Counted from the stretch's first letter, positions 34,601-44,850 are shown. The stretch: 64,000 nt of DNA from Polytrichum commune (GCA_950295325.1 OX485806.1:1426001-1490000), one strand, 5' to 3'. The notes: a model not told the origin generated them from the letters alone. Translations and numbers: made by a program.

Positions 34601-37519
34601 ACCACGACCCCGGCCCCGGCCTCGACCAATATCAAGCGAATTCTGAGTAAACTGTAAATTTGAGTGGTCACTCACCTGGGATTGAGGGCCTGGTGGGGTG
34701 GTTGAATCCGGCCAAGTTGCAGCTCCACCCGCAGCTCCATGATCGCGAAGACCCCCTGCTGCCCGAATCGAAGTTGGCTGGCTGCGTCCTGTGGCTGCAT
34801 GCTGTACTCGCGGCGCCGGCCTCCCTCGCTGGAACCCTTCGAATTCGACTTCGTCGAATTCGTGTGAGCCAATGTGGAAATCACCCTGCGCAGGAGCTCT
34901 TCCCTGCACACCACCGCGCTCCACACCTCCCTCCACACCTCCCTGCTGCACACCACCGCGATGCACACCTCCCTGTTGCACACCTCGCTGCACCGACTGC
35001 CCACGGCCACGACCTGCCATCCCGCCAAAAAATCTTCGAACAGCGGGGAAAACTAAAAATTAGAACAAAATCTTCCTAAAATCACCCGGCTTTTGGGCGC
35101 GCCCAGAGAACTCAGAGACTCTGGAAAATGGCGCGACAGGGGAGTCTTTTGACGAGCCCGCTCTTCAAAGAGCCGTTGCCCGGGTTGCGGTGGGGGGGGT
35201 CCTTCATGCCCGGGCCCGCCAAAAGTCATTGAGGCCGGGTATACAGAGCAGGGGTGCGGATGCTCTTAGAACATTAAAACGGAGAACAAGGAGGAATCAC
35301 TACAATCTAAAGATGACATGTTACTATAAACGACCCAAGACAACTCTACAGTGCACATACATATGCCTAGATTGTCTGTATGCCAGAAAGTGATTAGGTC
35401 TATGAATTTTTTTTTTTTGTTTTTTTTTGTTTTTTTTTGTTTTTTTTTTTTGAGACAGAAGGCCAACCGGGCCAACGCCAAAATGGATACCACAAAAGAA
35501 AAAACACGCCCTCAAAGAGGGGAGGCGGGGCCCCTCGGACGTGAAAACACCGCCACGTAAGAGAAACCAAGACCCGACACCAACCAAGGACAACCCCCCG
35601 GACCCACCCAACCAAGGACAACCCCCACCCCACCCACCAAGGACAACCCCCAAACCGCCAAACCACGGGGCCCCGAAACGGCCAGGCCAAGCTACCTATG
35701 AAGTCTCCGCCAGTTCCAACTAACCTGCATATCCTGTCTACGGCAAAGAACACTCCTAGCCCCCCAAGTTTTGTCAAAACCCCGTAACATAGCCTCTTTA
35801 GAGACGTTGCTAATCTTAATCTTATCCACCACTCTCTTCCAGGCCGCCTTGGCGTAAAGAATCAATGCGTCCCAAATCTGCTGCTTAACCTTAGCCTCAT
35901 GCCATTGGGTTTGATTGAACACTTTGTCGTTACGTTCAATCCAAATGTGCCACAGGGTAATGCCCCTGAGAAGGTGCCAAATCCTAATCATTTTCCCATA
36001 TCTCTTAGGAATTCTCTCTCCAAAAATCACTTGCTTCCAATTGAAGGTGTCATAGTTGCCGGACCTAACCCCACACAATTCGTGCATAATATAAGTGGCC
36101 CAAGGTCTATGAATGCTTACCGCATCCGAGTCCTTGATGTTTCTTATAGCACGTTCTTTTAAAGTCGTAAATCTTGTCATGAGGTCCTTTTGGCGTTCAA
36201 GCTTCCTTGATGCTATTCCAAGGTCCACAATACAAGCTCTTTGGCTGAACTTAGACCAGAAATGGCTGTATAATGCCCTACACATTGTTGTCTTCCCTAA
36301 ACCTGCCATGCCGTACAACCCTAGATATTGTACTCCTTTGTTGTGCATAGCACTTTCTTGCAACATTTCTGATAACACCTGTATTCGATTGTCAAAACAC
36401 ATTAGATATATTGTTTCGGGGATGATAAGTATGGACCTTGACAATTCAGATGTCTTCCCGGGCATAAACCTTCGACTGTATCTCCTGGAAACATTTTCAT
36501 GCTTCCAAACAATTCGTCTCTAAGGACTGGTCAGTACTCAAAAATTATGCTACTATGAAATCAATTAAACGACCAGCGTTGCCTCTCACAACATTGGATT
36601 ACCAAGCAAATCTGTACTTACTTTACAGAGGCGGTCAACGCCCTGTATGTCCCCGATATCAATGTCTGGGGTCAGTGCCAGGAGTTTGAGAGTGTCTTTT
36701 ACGATGGCCTTTCGCAACTTCATCTCTGACCCTTGAAAGCTTTCAAACCTCAACCCTAATGTCGACCGGAGCTTGCGCACAGCCTCTTTACAGTTCTCCA
36801 CTGAAATCTTTGCAGTTTTGTGCTTTGTTGATTCCTCCAATGTCTCCCATGTCTTCTCCCGGCGACTAATTTCCTGTAAATCCTTGAAATTTAGGCCATC
36901 AAACAAGACTGGAAACAGCTTCAATCCTGGATTACCCTTTTTTTGGGCATCTATGCAGGTCAAGAGCTCCAGCATTGGCCACTTACTGGTCAAAAACTGC
37001 TCTGTCACTATGAAGATTGCCACTTGACATTCCTTGACAGCCTTCAGTATGAGAGATGCGAATTCCTCCCCACTTTTCAGGCTGTGAGATGCCAAATCAA
37101 AGAAAGGATATTGATTCTCATCCTTAAAATCAATGTACAATTGCTCCACAAATGCTTTTTGAGCACCGCTGTGGCTCAAAAAATTTGTATATTCCGAAGT
37201 CTGTGAGCACTGTTGTACGTCATGAGCCCTGGAAATTACACAATATTTTAAGTCAGAATGTGAAAAGGTTCCCAAACAATAATGCTAGGATGAGATGTTT
37301 CCAAAACGTCCACAATGCTAATATACTGAATGAAAACGGTTACCTGGCGTTGTGTTCCGAGGTTTGATCATTTGAGGATAATTCTGGAGCAGCGGTCACG
37401 GTCTCTGACTTGGGACTAGCTGAGAAACTAGAGACAGGAACTGTGGCTCCCCCTTCGAGCCGGTGGAAATTGAACCACGTTGATACCCCACGTCGGAGAC
37501 TACCATACCAAGCCATCAT
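25626..37519 (-). CDS. TIR-NB-ARC-LRR immune receptor with C-terminal ZZ-like zinc finger
   Basis: Intracellular immune receptor (TNL). Five exons join in frame, with no stops, to 1274 aa: 37344-37519, 36622-37228, 36121-36519, 27879-28583 and 25626-27563. Most junctions are canonical, for example AAA/GTAAGT. The TIR domain (about 70-210) has FLSHSGAQK and SKWPMLELL; Glu146 aligns with the catalytic Glu of TIR NADases. NB-ARC shows the P-loop GMAGLGKTT (about 331-339), kinase 2 VFLAVDN (407-413), RNBS-B ITSRSR, HPLAI in place of GLPLA, and IHD in place of MHD (about 648-650). LRRs follow, including a 363-bp tandem duplication. The tail (1190-1274) has HGGIQCDGC, KYCSTCF and YDLCLTCF, the Cys spacing of a ZZ finger, probably an integrated decoy. 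The N-terminal 58 aa come from a short first exon. Intron 3 (28584-36120) is swollen by mobile elements but both splice sites survive. Confidence 0.85.
26515..27245 (-). repeat. 363-bp tandem duplication in LRR exon
   Basis: Two in-frame copies of about 121 codons, for example GGATGGCAGATGCTTGAAC at 26541 and at 26904. Shared peptide words are SLVEPE, ALETLQCGHVQSLQY and GRDIPKFKHLPSL. Copies are about 95% identical, so the duplication is recent relative to the rest of the gene. Confidence 0.9.
28584..30513. other. Receptor intron 3, 3' part
   Basis: Unique-looking intron DNA between the Harbinger element and the acceptor CATGACAG/GCTGAG at 28584. No gene seen. Subtracting the Harbinger and LINE insertions leaves about 2.1 kb of original intron. 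Confidence 0.6.
30934..32229 (+). CDS. PIF/Harbinger transposase (DDE_4)
   Basis: Cut-and-paste DDE transposase that inserts at TTA/TAA. I start it at MDQWRERLL (30934), the position matching the second copy at 1502; a TTG-initiated extension to 30919 is not needed. The 431-aa frame is intact. A helix-turn-helix-like region (about 115-155, GLSPHQKITSALRMLCYG) precedes the catalytic core: Asp201 in SLDCMHYEW, Asp290 in LLTDGIYPEW and Glu326 in KDVERCFG. Family members normally need a Myb-like partner protein for nuclear import and end binding, and that partner is encoded convergently at 33443-35020. The start lies 417 bp inside the left terminal repeat. Confidence 0.95.
   Translation: MDQWRERLLATRELFLEDDEEDDFNVNWIIGLGLSAPRGRIPSIVRGSRPGKSPNIDRHRHEMHARMMSDYFADEPVYGPNFFRRRYRMRRPLFFTILDRVCARDDYFVQKIDACGFLGLSPHQKITSALRMLCYGLCADATDEYCRTSETTAMTSMKRFCIAIRAEFEAYHMRQPTRADFDKQLVINADRGFPGMFASLDCMHYEWKNCPVAWQGDFGDKDGKKSIILEAVADGGLHIWHAFFGLPGSNNDLNVLDRSPLIHNMLTSEARDMHFKVNGCQYDRYYLLTDGIYPEWSCFVQSIHQPQDEKRSYFAERQEAVRKDVERCFGVLQARFAIIRNPCRHWSMDVISNIMFTCCILHNMIIDDEEGVEGLDDIIGELHEGNVPMQRGLSFDEYMASTMDIANADTHFDLRDDLIEHLWMLKGANLA
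32765..33440 (+). repeat. Minisatellite, about 80-bp period (2 x 40)
   Basis: Alternating 40-bp units contain CACATTCGGCCACAAAGT followed by either AAACCCAAC-AATCAAACAGG or GCATCCAGAATTCAAACAAA. Copies are near-perfect at 32800-33130 and decay toward 33440. It lies between the 3' ends of the two Harbinger genes. Open frames through it (SHSATKC-like) are artefacts of the repeat. Confidence 0.9.
33443..35020 (-). CDS. Harbinger Myb/SANT-like accessory protein
   Basis: The second protein of PIF/Harbinger elements, which binds the element ends and escorts the transposase. The frame starts MAGRGRGQSVQRG at 35020. The first about 140 residues are low-complexity Gly/Arg/Gln. A Myb/SANT-like trihelix follows (about 150-260) with EEERQLTRSVLAISQDP, GNAFWERIYLHYEQ, RSLESKWGTIKHDVGKF and FMFEHCWELVKDFPRW, as in plant NAM-associated Harbinger proteins. 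A long helical charged region (LRREEELHKLRRRRAESAAF, AEAAQEREEAEKRALEDDE) ends it. A donor-like GAG/GTGAGC near 33516 suggests the last 24 codons may be intron and that a small last exon exists. Uncut, the frame gives 525 aa. Confidence 0.88.
   Translation of the reverse strand: MAGRGRGQSVQRGVQQGGVHRGGVQQGGVEGGVERGGVQGRAPAQGDFHIGSHEFDEVEFEGFQRGRPAPRVQHAATGRSQPTSIRAAGGLRDHGAAGGAATWPDSTTPPGPQSQVSDHSNLQFTQNSLDIGRGRGRGRGLGSVRPAKGKNFVPEEERQLTRSVLAISQDPICGNQQKGNAFWERIYLHYEQCRPGGHRGARSLESKWGTIKHDVGKFIGAYNQIKRLNKSGSKESDIVRMAKDLYRTKTAKNTEFMFEHCWELVKDFPRWADGFSPSRQTTPSRRLSGSSDHESHSGSQVDTQKSVSAVDTTGEATTSMTFSLRPGGTKAAKDGQRADKVHDIAALTQAKAAEKMAEATLRKAASLEYHNMLLLFTAPMDQVTTPEAQEYIRLLREEELHKLRRRRAESAAFELREQQEREVAQMAEAAQEREEAEKRALEDDETLRQMRDARMEFDIVRDAEDCDPDINNEGRGFGEHPGVREIVELQESDEEDPHGTEVSSNSCTSPATVLVCEPAYLLDCE
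35408..36102 (-). mobile_element. 5'-truncated LINE in receptor intron 3
   Basis: The minus strand encodes the end of a plant LINE reverse transcriptase ORF (IPKRYGKMIRIWHLLRG, LWHIWIERNDKVFNQTQWHE, AAWKRVV), stopping at 35692. A C-rich 3' UTR follows, then a long interrupted poly(A), seen as T runs at 35408-35450. A 12-bp duplication AGGTCTATGAAT flanks it (35396-35407 and 36103-36114). It starts only 18 nt past the 5' splice site of receptor intron 3. It is dead on arrival by truncation. Confidence 0.92.
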
Positions 37520-39160
37520 GCGTACCCTCTTTGCCTAGAATTACTACCAAAGCCACCGTTTCCAGACACTGAATATCCCCAGAAATTCACCATAATCATT
37601 GTATAATCTTGTCCCCATGCTTGCTTAAGTTTCAGATTGGCCAACTAGGTTTGAATCAAACCCCCCTTGCCTGGCCACTTCTAAGGGTGTTTGTCTGCAG
37701 GCTGCCAATAACCTTGACGCACAGGTCTCGTAGGGTTCGGACGAAACCTCGAAGAATGTTGCGGAGAAGGAAATATTGAAGGACTTCAGAGGCATGTGCA
37801 CACGCTTAATAAGTGAAGCCGGGACAAGCATGACCTTGCTAAAGAAGCCAACCATAGAATCACTAATTTCATCGCATCACTAATGTCCACATAGTTTTAG
37901 TTCCAAACCATGGCAAGCCCTTGTCAAAGACTGCATCAGGCACGAGGAGAGATTCTAACAATTTTCGGTAGGATACAAAAAGTCAAAGCCCTCGCACATC
38001 AATGCTCGACGTGTTAGCCATTCAGAAATTTATGCCCTCAGGTTAAGCAAGCAACATGACAGGATGGAAACTTTATTTCAAAGGCCTAATTTATTGTCAT
38101 CTTGCAGAATGGATCCTTGACCAGAACATGTCAATCGAAGAATAAAGTAGACATCCAAATTGTGGGTGCATTTAGGTATAACATAACTATTAGTGGCTAT
38201 TAATTTCAATTCTCTGTGTCATATAGACGGTGTGAAAAGAATAGTCTGCCCCATTTGAACAAGCATGACTTGTGTTTGAAACTCACCTGTTGGATATATG
38301 GAAGTGGTCCCTAAGTAGTTCTGTGCAGAAGCTGCGTAAACAAAAGCTTTCATTTGAGGCATGCTAAGTTGCCAGAGATTAGAGGCAACCTGAGTCTGCA
38401 TCTTTATTGTACTTACACACTGAAAGCAGCGTGGTCCTCCTTCCCAAAAAGTCAGTCGGGATAAGATATTGCCTTGCAGACAGCGTAAGTTAACGTACGT
38501 ATGACCCGGTCGAGTTTATTGGCATTCAACATACAATTTCCTTGTACGAGCCTTGTTTTCCTTGTACGTACCATGCTGCCGCCAAAGACCATTTCAACAG
38601 ATGAGCTCCCTAATTCGCGGAAAGAAGAGGTCATTCAAGTCCGCAAGTGTCTTGAATTCTGTGTGGGTCCGGGCTCATCCCGGTCCCAGGCCTTGGCGGA
38701 TAATCCCTTAAACGTAAGCTCCAAGAAAGGTGTTTACTATGTCGATGAAAAAGTACTATCAGAGAATTTATTAGAATAAAAAACGAAAGTAATTTTGGGG
38801 AAAACAGGTTTTGTATCCATTCAATTGAGTATATCTGCAAGTCCACCCTCTTCCCAAAATCTTACATCTAATGCAGCTGCCTCATTAAGTACTTATACAC
38901 AGCAAAATGATGTACACACGTACAGACTCACACAGACAACAAATATCTAACTATCTACCTAGAATCCTTCAACCTTCACTGCAGACTCCGACGAATCCTT
39001 AATGTACAATCATGGGTTTTGACATTTTGGATTCTAGTGAGATGAACGAAGATGTCATACCTAGTGCCGACACTGAACTTCTGAATGATGGTGGAGAGAT
39101 ACCAATTCTTAAGGAAGAGGTTGGCAGTTTGATTCCCGGCTGTGAAACCTTCTCTATCTA
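37520..39160. other. Region upstream of the immune-receptor start
   Basis: It should contain the receptor promoter and 5' UTR. No obvious second gene; short frames lack domains. I could not place a TATA box with confidence. Confidence 0.4.
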
Positions 39161-39176
39161 CTTGACGGAAAACTTG

Positions 39177-39765
39177 TTTTCTTTTTTCAGAGACAGAAGG
39201 CCAACAAGCCAACGCCAAAGTAAATTGAAACAGAAATAGAAAATGCGCCCACACCGAGGGGAGGTGGGCCCCTCGAGCGCAAAACACCGCCACGTAAAGA
39301 GAACCAAAACTAGACTACCACCAAGGACCACCCCCACCCACCTGCCAAGGACAACCCCCAAACCACCAACTTCACCCACACCGAGCCACCCACACCACTA
39401 CCTACGTTGCCTTTTCCAATTCCACTCAATGGTCAGGTTGTGTCTTCTACAAAGAACGTTCCTAGCTCCCAAGTTTTGTCGAAACCCTTGATGAGGGCTT
39501 CCGCCGAGAAACTACTAATTTTGATCAATTCCACCACCTGGTTCCAAGCCGTTTTGGCGTAGATAATGAGCTCGTCCCAAATATGGTGCTTAACCTTGGA
39601 CTCGTGCCATTGTTCATGGTTAAACACCTTATCATTGAGTTTTATCCAAATGTTCCAAAGAGAAATACCCCTAAGGAGGTGCCAAATTTTAATCATTTTG
39701 CCGTATTTTTTAGGAATTTTTTCTCCAAACAAAGCTTGCTTCCAGTAGAAGCTATCGTAATTGCC
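39177..39765 (-). mobile_element. Second 5'-truncated LINE, same family
   Basis: It shares the reverse-transcriptase tail with the 35.4-kb copy (IPKKYGKMIKIWHLLRGIS, NDKVFNHEQWHESKV, GFDKTWE). It ends in a short A-rich tail (TTTTCTTTTTTC on the plus strand). A perfect 16-bp duplication CTTGACGGAAAACTTG flanks it (39161-39176 and 39766-39781). Confidence 0.92.
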
Positions 39766-39973
39766 CTTGACGGAAAACTTGCCAAGTGTGCTTCATGTCC
39801 TTTGGCACTGGCATGTTGGCCTTCTATCCCCAAGGGAAAAAAAATGTAACCCTATAATGTCTTCCTTAAATATGTCTTCTCAAAGTTTGATTTTCCCCAT
39901 TTCATAGGATGCACTACATCACCAGCAGGGATACATATTGTTTCAAGAACATTAGAGTCTAGGAGTATGTTAA

Positions 39974-40330
39974 CACTATATTCGTTAATCGGAGACTTTG
40001 GAAAGTCTCAAAATCAAATTCACCCATAGTTTGGGATGCCAATATTGTGAGCATACATTATAATGGGAGCATTGGGAACATTGGGAAAATGATAGTTCAT
40101 AAGTTTGTACGCAAAGAATATTCACATTACTAAATATAGTAATTTTAAATATCGTGATCAAAACATGAACTTCACATGGAAAATAACAATCAAATCTCCC
40201 AAAAAATGGTTTTATGTCATTATAGAATCTAGGATGCGCATCCCATATGGAAAGGTCTTATTGAATTAGATGGCATATCCCAAACTTATTTAAAATAAGT
40301 TTGAATGTAGCCGCAATACAACCAAGTCTA
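39974..40330 (+). repeat. Outer inverted repeat, left
   Basis: Inverse complement of 60180-60538. Matching blocks are CACTATATTCGTTAATCGGA, CATAGTTTGGGATGCCAATA, TTCACATGGAAAATAACAA and GGGATGCGCATCCCAT-like words. Identity is about 75-80%. Confidence 0.8.
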
Positions 40331-40339
40331 TACAATGCC

Positions 40340-40700
40340 CCTATTTTCACACTAATTCCAACCTATGTTATGTCCACCGAAAGATGCATCCACAAACACA
40401 CCCACCACGATTGTCCCGTCAATATTGTCTGCTGATCGGGAAGAGAGTTCACATTCATTATCTAAAGACGATGCATATGTCGACAACACAAAGGCATTAT
40501 CTACTACATCCACTACCATCACACCTAAAAAACAACCATGGAATGGACAACCGCATAACCGATGCTATGCAAATAAGAGTGGACACACTATATGTGAGTA
40601 TATATGACCTGAAATACATACATTTTCCAACTAAAGAGACAATAATGACTAGCAAACCAAAGACACGCTCGCATTGTGGACATTAAAAAGTAGGTGTTGG
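40340..40700 (-). pseudogene. Deleted copy of the DUF7869-like gene
   Basis: On the minus strand 40380-40560 reads LSTYASSLDNECELSSRSAD and VGVFVDA, matching LSTYASSSDAECELSSPSAD and RGVFVDT of the intact gene near 57030-57140. It then joins almost directly to the 3' flank (40330 and below), so about 2.9 kb of coding sequence has been lost. Confidence 0.8.
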
Positions 40701-40899
40701 GATACCATTGGAGAACCTCATAAATAAACACGAACATGTGTTCCAAAACAATCCATGGTCAAGTGCAAATAATCCTTATTTTTCCATTCCAATAAACATG
40801 GGCATCACATGGTGTTATTTATTATCTTTAGAAGGCGTTGAAATGATTTGTTAAGTAACCATGGACATGGTTCTACATCAATACAAGACATGATTTTCA

Positions 40900-41945
40900 C
40901 ATATGTTCACGAACGCGCGGTCGTAAAGCACATCCCATTTCATGATCAAATGTGCATGGGACAAACAACACATGATGTTAAAGATCACACGATACATATA
41001 TTCACATTGGTGTCAAAGAACATTATACATGCATATGAAAAAAACTGAATGATATGGATTTAAAAAATATTAGTCGCATACACAGTCGACACGATGTATG
41101 TCGTCGATTATAGGCCCAAAATACAAAAAAATACGACTTGGGATATACGAATGGGCGTTCGTATACCTCCCTATACATATTCCAGGAGGGTATCTTTATG
41201 AACGGCCGCGCGTATGTCACATGTTGTATTTTTTATGGCAAATAAAATTTAGACTGTAATAATTGTGGTATTTTACGGATGTACTTTCGCAAAACGTATG
41301 CCATCATACGGGTATTTGGGGCAATTGGATTGGTATACTCCATACGAATGGCCTTTCGTAAAGCTTTGGTAGGTATCTTTATGAATGCCCATTCGTATAT
41401 CATCATGACAGACTTATATCATATATCATCATCATATTTGGGTCGATGCATAGATGTGTCTATGTATGGATGTTGTTTGGATACATAGACCATATTCACA
41501 GGTGGTATTTATAAACGACCGTTCATAAGGCTTTGGGTCATATCTTTACGAACGTGCGTTCGTATATCACCATGACATAATGTTTGGGTCTATGCATAGA
41601 TGTATGTCCATCTATGGATGTTCCTAGACACATAGACCATACTCATAGGTGGTATTTACGAACGCACGTTCGTATATCACTATGATATATTGTTTGGGTC
41701 TATGCATAGATGTATGTCTATCTATGGAAATTGCTAGATACATAGACCATACTCACATGTGATATTTACGAACGCACGTTCGTAAACTCTTAGCCATCAC
41801 ATGTGATCGAATCATTAATACAAATGCGTTCATTTGTGATTTACGAACGCGCGTTTGTAAACTCTCAATCACCATATATGTTTCAACCAATACTACAAAT
41901 GCGTTGATTTGTGATTTACGAACGTGCGTTTGTAAACTCTCAACC
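40900..41945. repeat. Palindrome cluster L1 (diverged)
   Basis: At least five copies of the 22-bp palindrome at roughly 41550, 41650, 41766, 41838 and 41916. They are spaced 72-115 bp, several have one arm mutated (CGTTTGTAAA), and decayed copies lie near 40907, 41143 and 41508. Spacer text between copies is shared (TCTATGCATAGATGTATGTC; ACCAATACTACAAATGCG). Confidence 0.85.
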
Positions 41946-42002
41946 ATCATCTATGTTTGAACCAATACTACAAATGCATTGATTTGTGATTTGTGATTTA
42001 TA

Positions 42003-42430
42003 TTTGTACCATAGGTTGGTTGAAGGCTTGAAGCTTAGAAACATTGGATCTGGATTCGGTTTGCGAAAACCACCTTTGACCAAAAACGTTAGCTAGTCAT
42101 AAGGACCCGAAAACTCCACTATAGGTTGAAGAAGGTTACAAATGCCAGCTCTAAGCTTATATTATGGAAACAACATCTAAAAGTTGGCCATTTAGACAAA
42201 AAACGTGAGCTCGTAGGTAGTGTCTAAGACATATTTTTAGCCTTAAACGGAAGTTTAAGGCGATCATACGTCAAAGGAGTTTTCTAGAGATGCACTAGGT
42301 TGGGAGGTGTTTTTGCAAGGCTTGGAAATGACTAGCAACAAAAGAGTTAATGTAGCAAGAAAGGACTGCAAACACCCATTAACAATGGGCTTTCATATAT
42401 ACGTACTATGCAGCATTTGGTTGCTGCGCA
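42003..42430 (-). repeat. Segment S, left copy
   Basis: Inverse complement of 63040-63464 at about 90% identity over 420 bp. It contains a short hairpin GCCTTAAAC-ggaa-GTTTAAGGC at about 42241-42262. No coding capacity. Confidence 0.9.
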
Positions 42431-42447
42431 GAAGTTTATGAAAATGT

Positions 42448-42850
42448 GGGCCGATGTTTACGAACGCCCGTTCGTAAATGTGCATCGAGGTTTACGAACG
42501 CCCGTTCGTAAATGTGGGCCGAGGTTTACGAACGCACGTTCGTAACTGTGCAACACTTGGTTGCTGCGCAGAAGCTTACGAAAATGTGGGCCGATGTTTA
42601 CGAACGTCCGTTCGTAAATGTGGGCCAAGGTAAATGTGCGCCGATGTTTACGAACGCACGTTCGTAACTGTGCAGCACTTGGTTGCTGCAAAGAAGTGTA
42701 CGAAAATGTGGGCCGAAGTTTACGAACGCCCGTTCGTAAATGTGCGCTGACGTTTACGAACGCACGTTCGTAACTATGCAGCACTTGGTTGCTGCGCAGA
42801 AGTGTACGAAAATGTGGGCCGAGGTTTACGAACGCGCGTTCGTAAAACTC
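42448..42850. repeat. Palindrome cluster L2
   Basis: Eight near-perfect palindromes embedded in a degenerate repeat of about 115 bp whose constant words are CAGCACTTGGTTGCTGCGCAG and AAAATGTGGGCCGAGG. It is the inverse counterpart of cluster R2. Frames through it give YERAFVN/LRTGVRK peptides that are artefacts. Confidence 0.95.
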
Positions 42851-44110
42851 CGGAATACGCGGCGGTATATGCGGTGGATATACGTTGTACGTACATGAAG
42901 TGTGTAGTGTGGACGCATAGAAATGTGATATGCGCGCACTCCTACAAGTCTCCAGAGCAGTCTCTAGAGCATGCCGCAAAAAAGAGCTATGGTGTGGGGG
43001 GGAAGACCTTTAAGTACTGCTCTAGGGCGATTCAAAATCCCTTGGATGCTCTTTAAAAAGCGGATTCCCGCCGCCTACCTTAACCTAACAATATGTCATT
43101 CTATCCATGCGAAACATGTATGACGCTATGTATGGAACATGTATGGCATGCATGCAACATATTGAAAATATTAATGTCGTTCGCACACCTTAGGTGTTAC
43201 CAAGGCCTCAGGATAAAAACATAAATACTATAATAGTCAAATGTTATTGAAATATGATGATGCTTAACATTAAATAAATAATTTGCGACCAAGTTATGAA
43301 ATCCAAGTTTTTGGGCAATTGATACCTATATGTTACCAAGGTCTAAGTGATATATATATATATACACATACATACAATGAGGTAGGAGTGGGTCAAAATT
43401 AGTTGTGGAGGCCCTTAAAATTGTATATATTATATTATTCACATCAAAACATGTCCAGAATATGCTCACTAAGTGTGTGGACACCAATAAAAAGTCGGAT
43501 TAATTTGGAATGGCTTGTAAGGTAGAGGAAGGATATGATATGAAACCATACCTAAATATAATGTAGGTCTTAATTTAAGTGCAAACCTAGATGTGGAAAG
43601 ATTGAATTAATCCGGAATGTGTGGCAAGATTGAAATTAATTTGGAATGGTACATAAGGTAGAGTAAGCATATGAATTCAAAACATACCTAGGTCGAGTCA
43701 CACTAATTGCATGTTTTTGCATCCTACGAGAAGTAGGTGCATAACTAAAAGTATTCATTTAAAGTTGAGTCTTAAGACATGCATGTTAGAATAAGATTAA
43801 GTATGGACTGTGTGATCAAAATGCACTCAACATTATTAAGGTGAAAGAGGAAGAATTCCAAACTTCACTTTTGACGTAAACCAAAGTTGTATCTCAAATC
43901 CAATTTTGAATCTTGAAATGACAATCGGCATGATTCTCAATAGTTGTTATTAACCGGATGAAGCAATATCCAATCCAACCAACATTGGTAGACCAGTTGG
44001 ACATGCCCACATACCACAACATGGCCACATATTTTGAATATTGGTAAGATTAAAAGATTTAGGGATCCAGGGTTTAGGGTTTGGGGTTAGGGTTTGTGAA
44101 AGTTGTGCAT
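42850..44110 (+). repeat. Inner inverted arm, left
   Basis: Inverse counterpart of 53930-55630. Landmarks in both are the ACTCCGGAATACGCGGCGGTA-like start, AATCCCTTGGATGC, the ACCTTAGGTGTTACCAAGG-like block, a microsatellite, TTTAGGG-like repeats and AAAGTTGTGCATGT. The arm is diverged (about 70%), with length differences caused mainly by the right-arm (TA)n tracts. Confidence 0.75.
44060..44100 (+). repeat. Interstitial telomere-like repeat, left arm
   Basis: GATTTAGGGATCCAGGGTTTAGGG-type sequence (written here in two parts: GATTTAGGG and CAGGGTTTAGGG), then GTTAGGG. These are degenerate plant telomere units. Its inverse partner is at 53935-54030. Confidence 0.7.
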
Positions 44111-44850
44111 GTCCGACAGTTAATACAATAGATTACACACACAAACGATATTGACTACTCAATAGCCCATATTGCACTCACTTAATTATGTAGAATGCAC
44201 ATTTTATACTTGCCAAACATCCGATCACATGGCTCAAATACACTTAGTTCAAGTTGAAGTTAAAGTTCAATGCACTATACAAATTTTAGTTCAAGTTGAC
44301 ACCTAATTATATGAATTGATGACATGTTCGAAATTGAATTTCCCTCCACCTCTATTAAAATTAAGTTCACCCCCTCCCCCCAATCTCAAATTGTGTATTT
44401 TATGAAGCTAATAATGATTAGAGGAACTAAACACTATATTCGGTATTTGGAGACTTTTTGTTGATTATGAGACTATATAAGGATGCACCTTTCAAAATTG
44501 GACCAGTAATGACGACTAAAAATTCCATATGTATAATGGTATGCTACTATTATTATACATAAAGGCATGGAAGTGAACAAAAATGTGAGGCATACATGAA
44601 AATAGTTGCGTATGAAATCACAACTCGTTATGAATGGAAGGGAAGGTGCGAAGAATGAATGGAAGTTGAATGAATTAATTGGGATTGAAATACAATTATA
44701 ATGGAAATACCATCAATGTCTTGAGTAACTTGGAATAGCATAGAAAGTAAGCACTTAAATATGTTCTACACCTAAGCCCATTTAGGGAGTCCGTCCCACT
44801 AGTACGCTTCTAGACGTCACACTAGTCCGACCCATTATTTTTTTTTGCGG
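44111..44850. other. Spacer downstream of the minus-strand genes
   Basis: AT-rich. AACACTATATTCGGTATTTG at about 44430 resembles the outer element end (CACTATATTCG), so it may be an internal relic of an element terminus. No gene. Confidence 0.5.

Larger units (their letters stand above)
30517..35265. mobile_element. Complete PIF/Harbinger element
   Basis: 22-bp terminal inverted repeats starting GAGCATCC (30517-30538 and 35244-35265, 20 of 22 matching) are flanked by TTA on both sides (30514-30516 and 35266-35268), the standard Harbinger target duplication. Inside are the two genes an autonomous member needs: the transposase (plus strand) and a Myb/SANT-like partner (minus strand), arranged convergently with a minisatellite between them. 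Length is 4749 bp. It lies in intron 3 of the receptor gene. Both frames look intact, so it may be recent. Confidence 0.95.

Noticed and set aside
42458-42979. Open frames rich in YERAFVN and LRTGVRK peptides (also 51865-52128, 55800-56305 and 61765-62844)
   Set aside because: They are translations of the palindrome: TTTACGAACGNN CGTTCGTAAA reads without stops in several frames on both strands. There is no non-repeat protein content.
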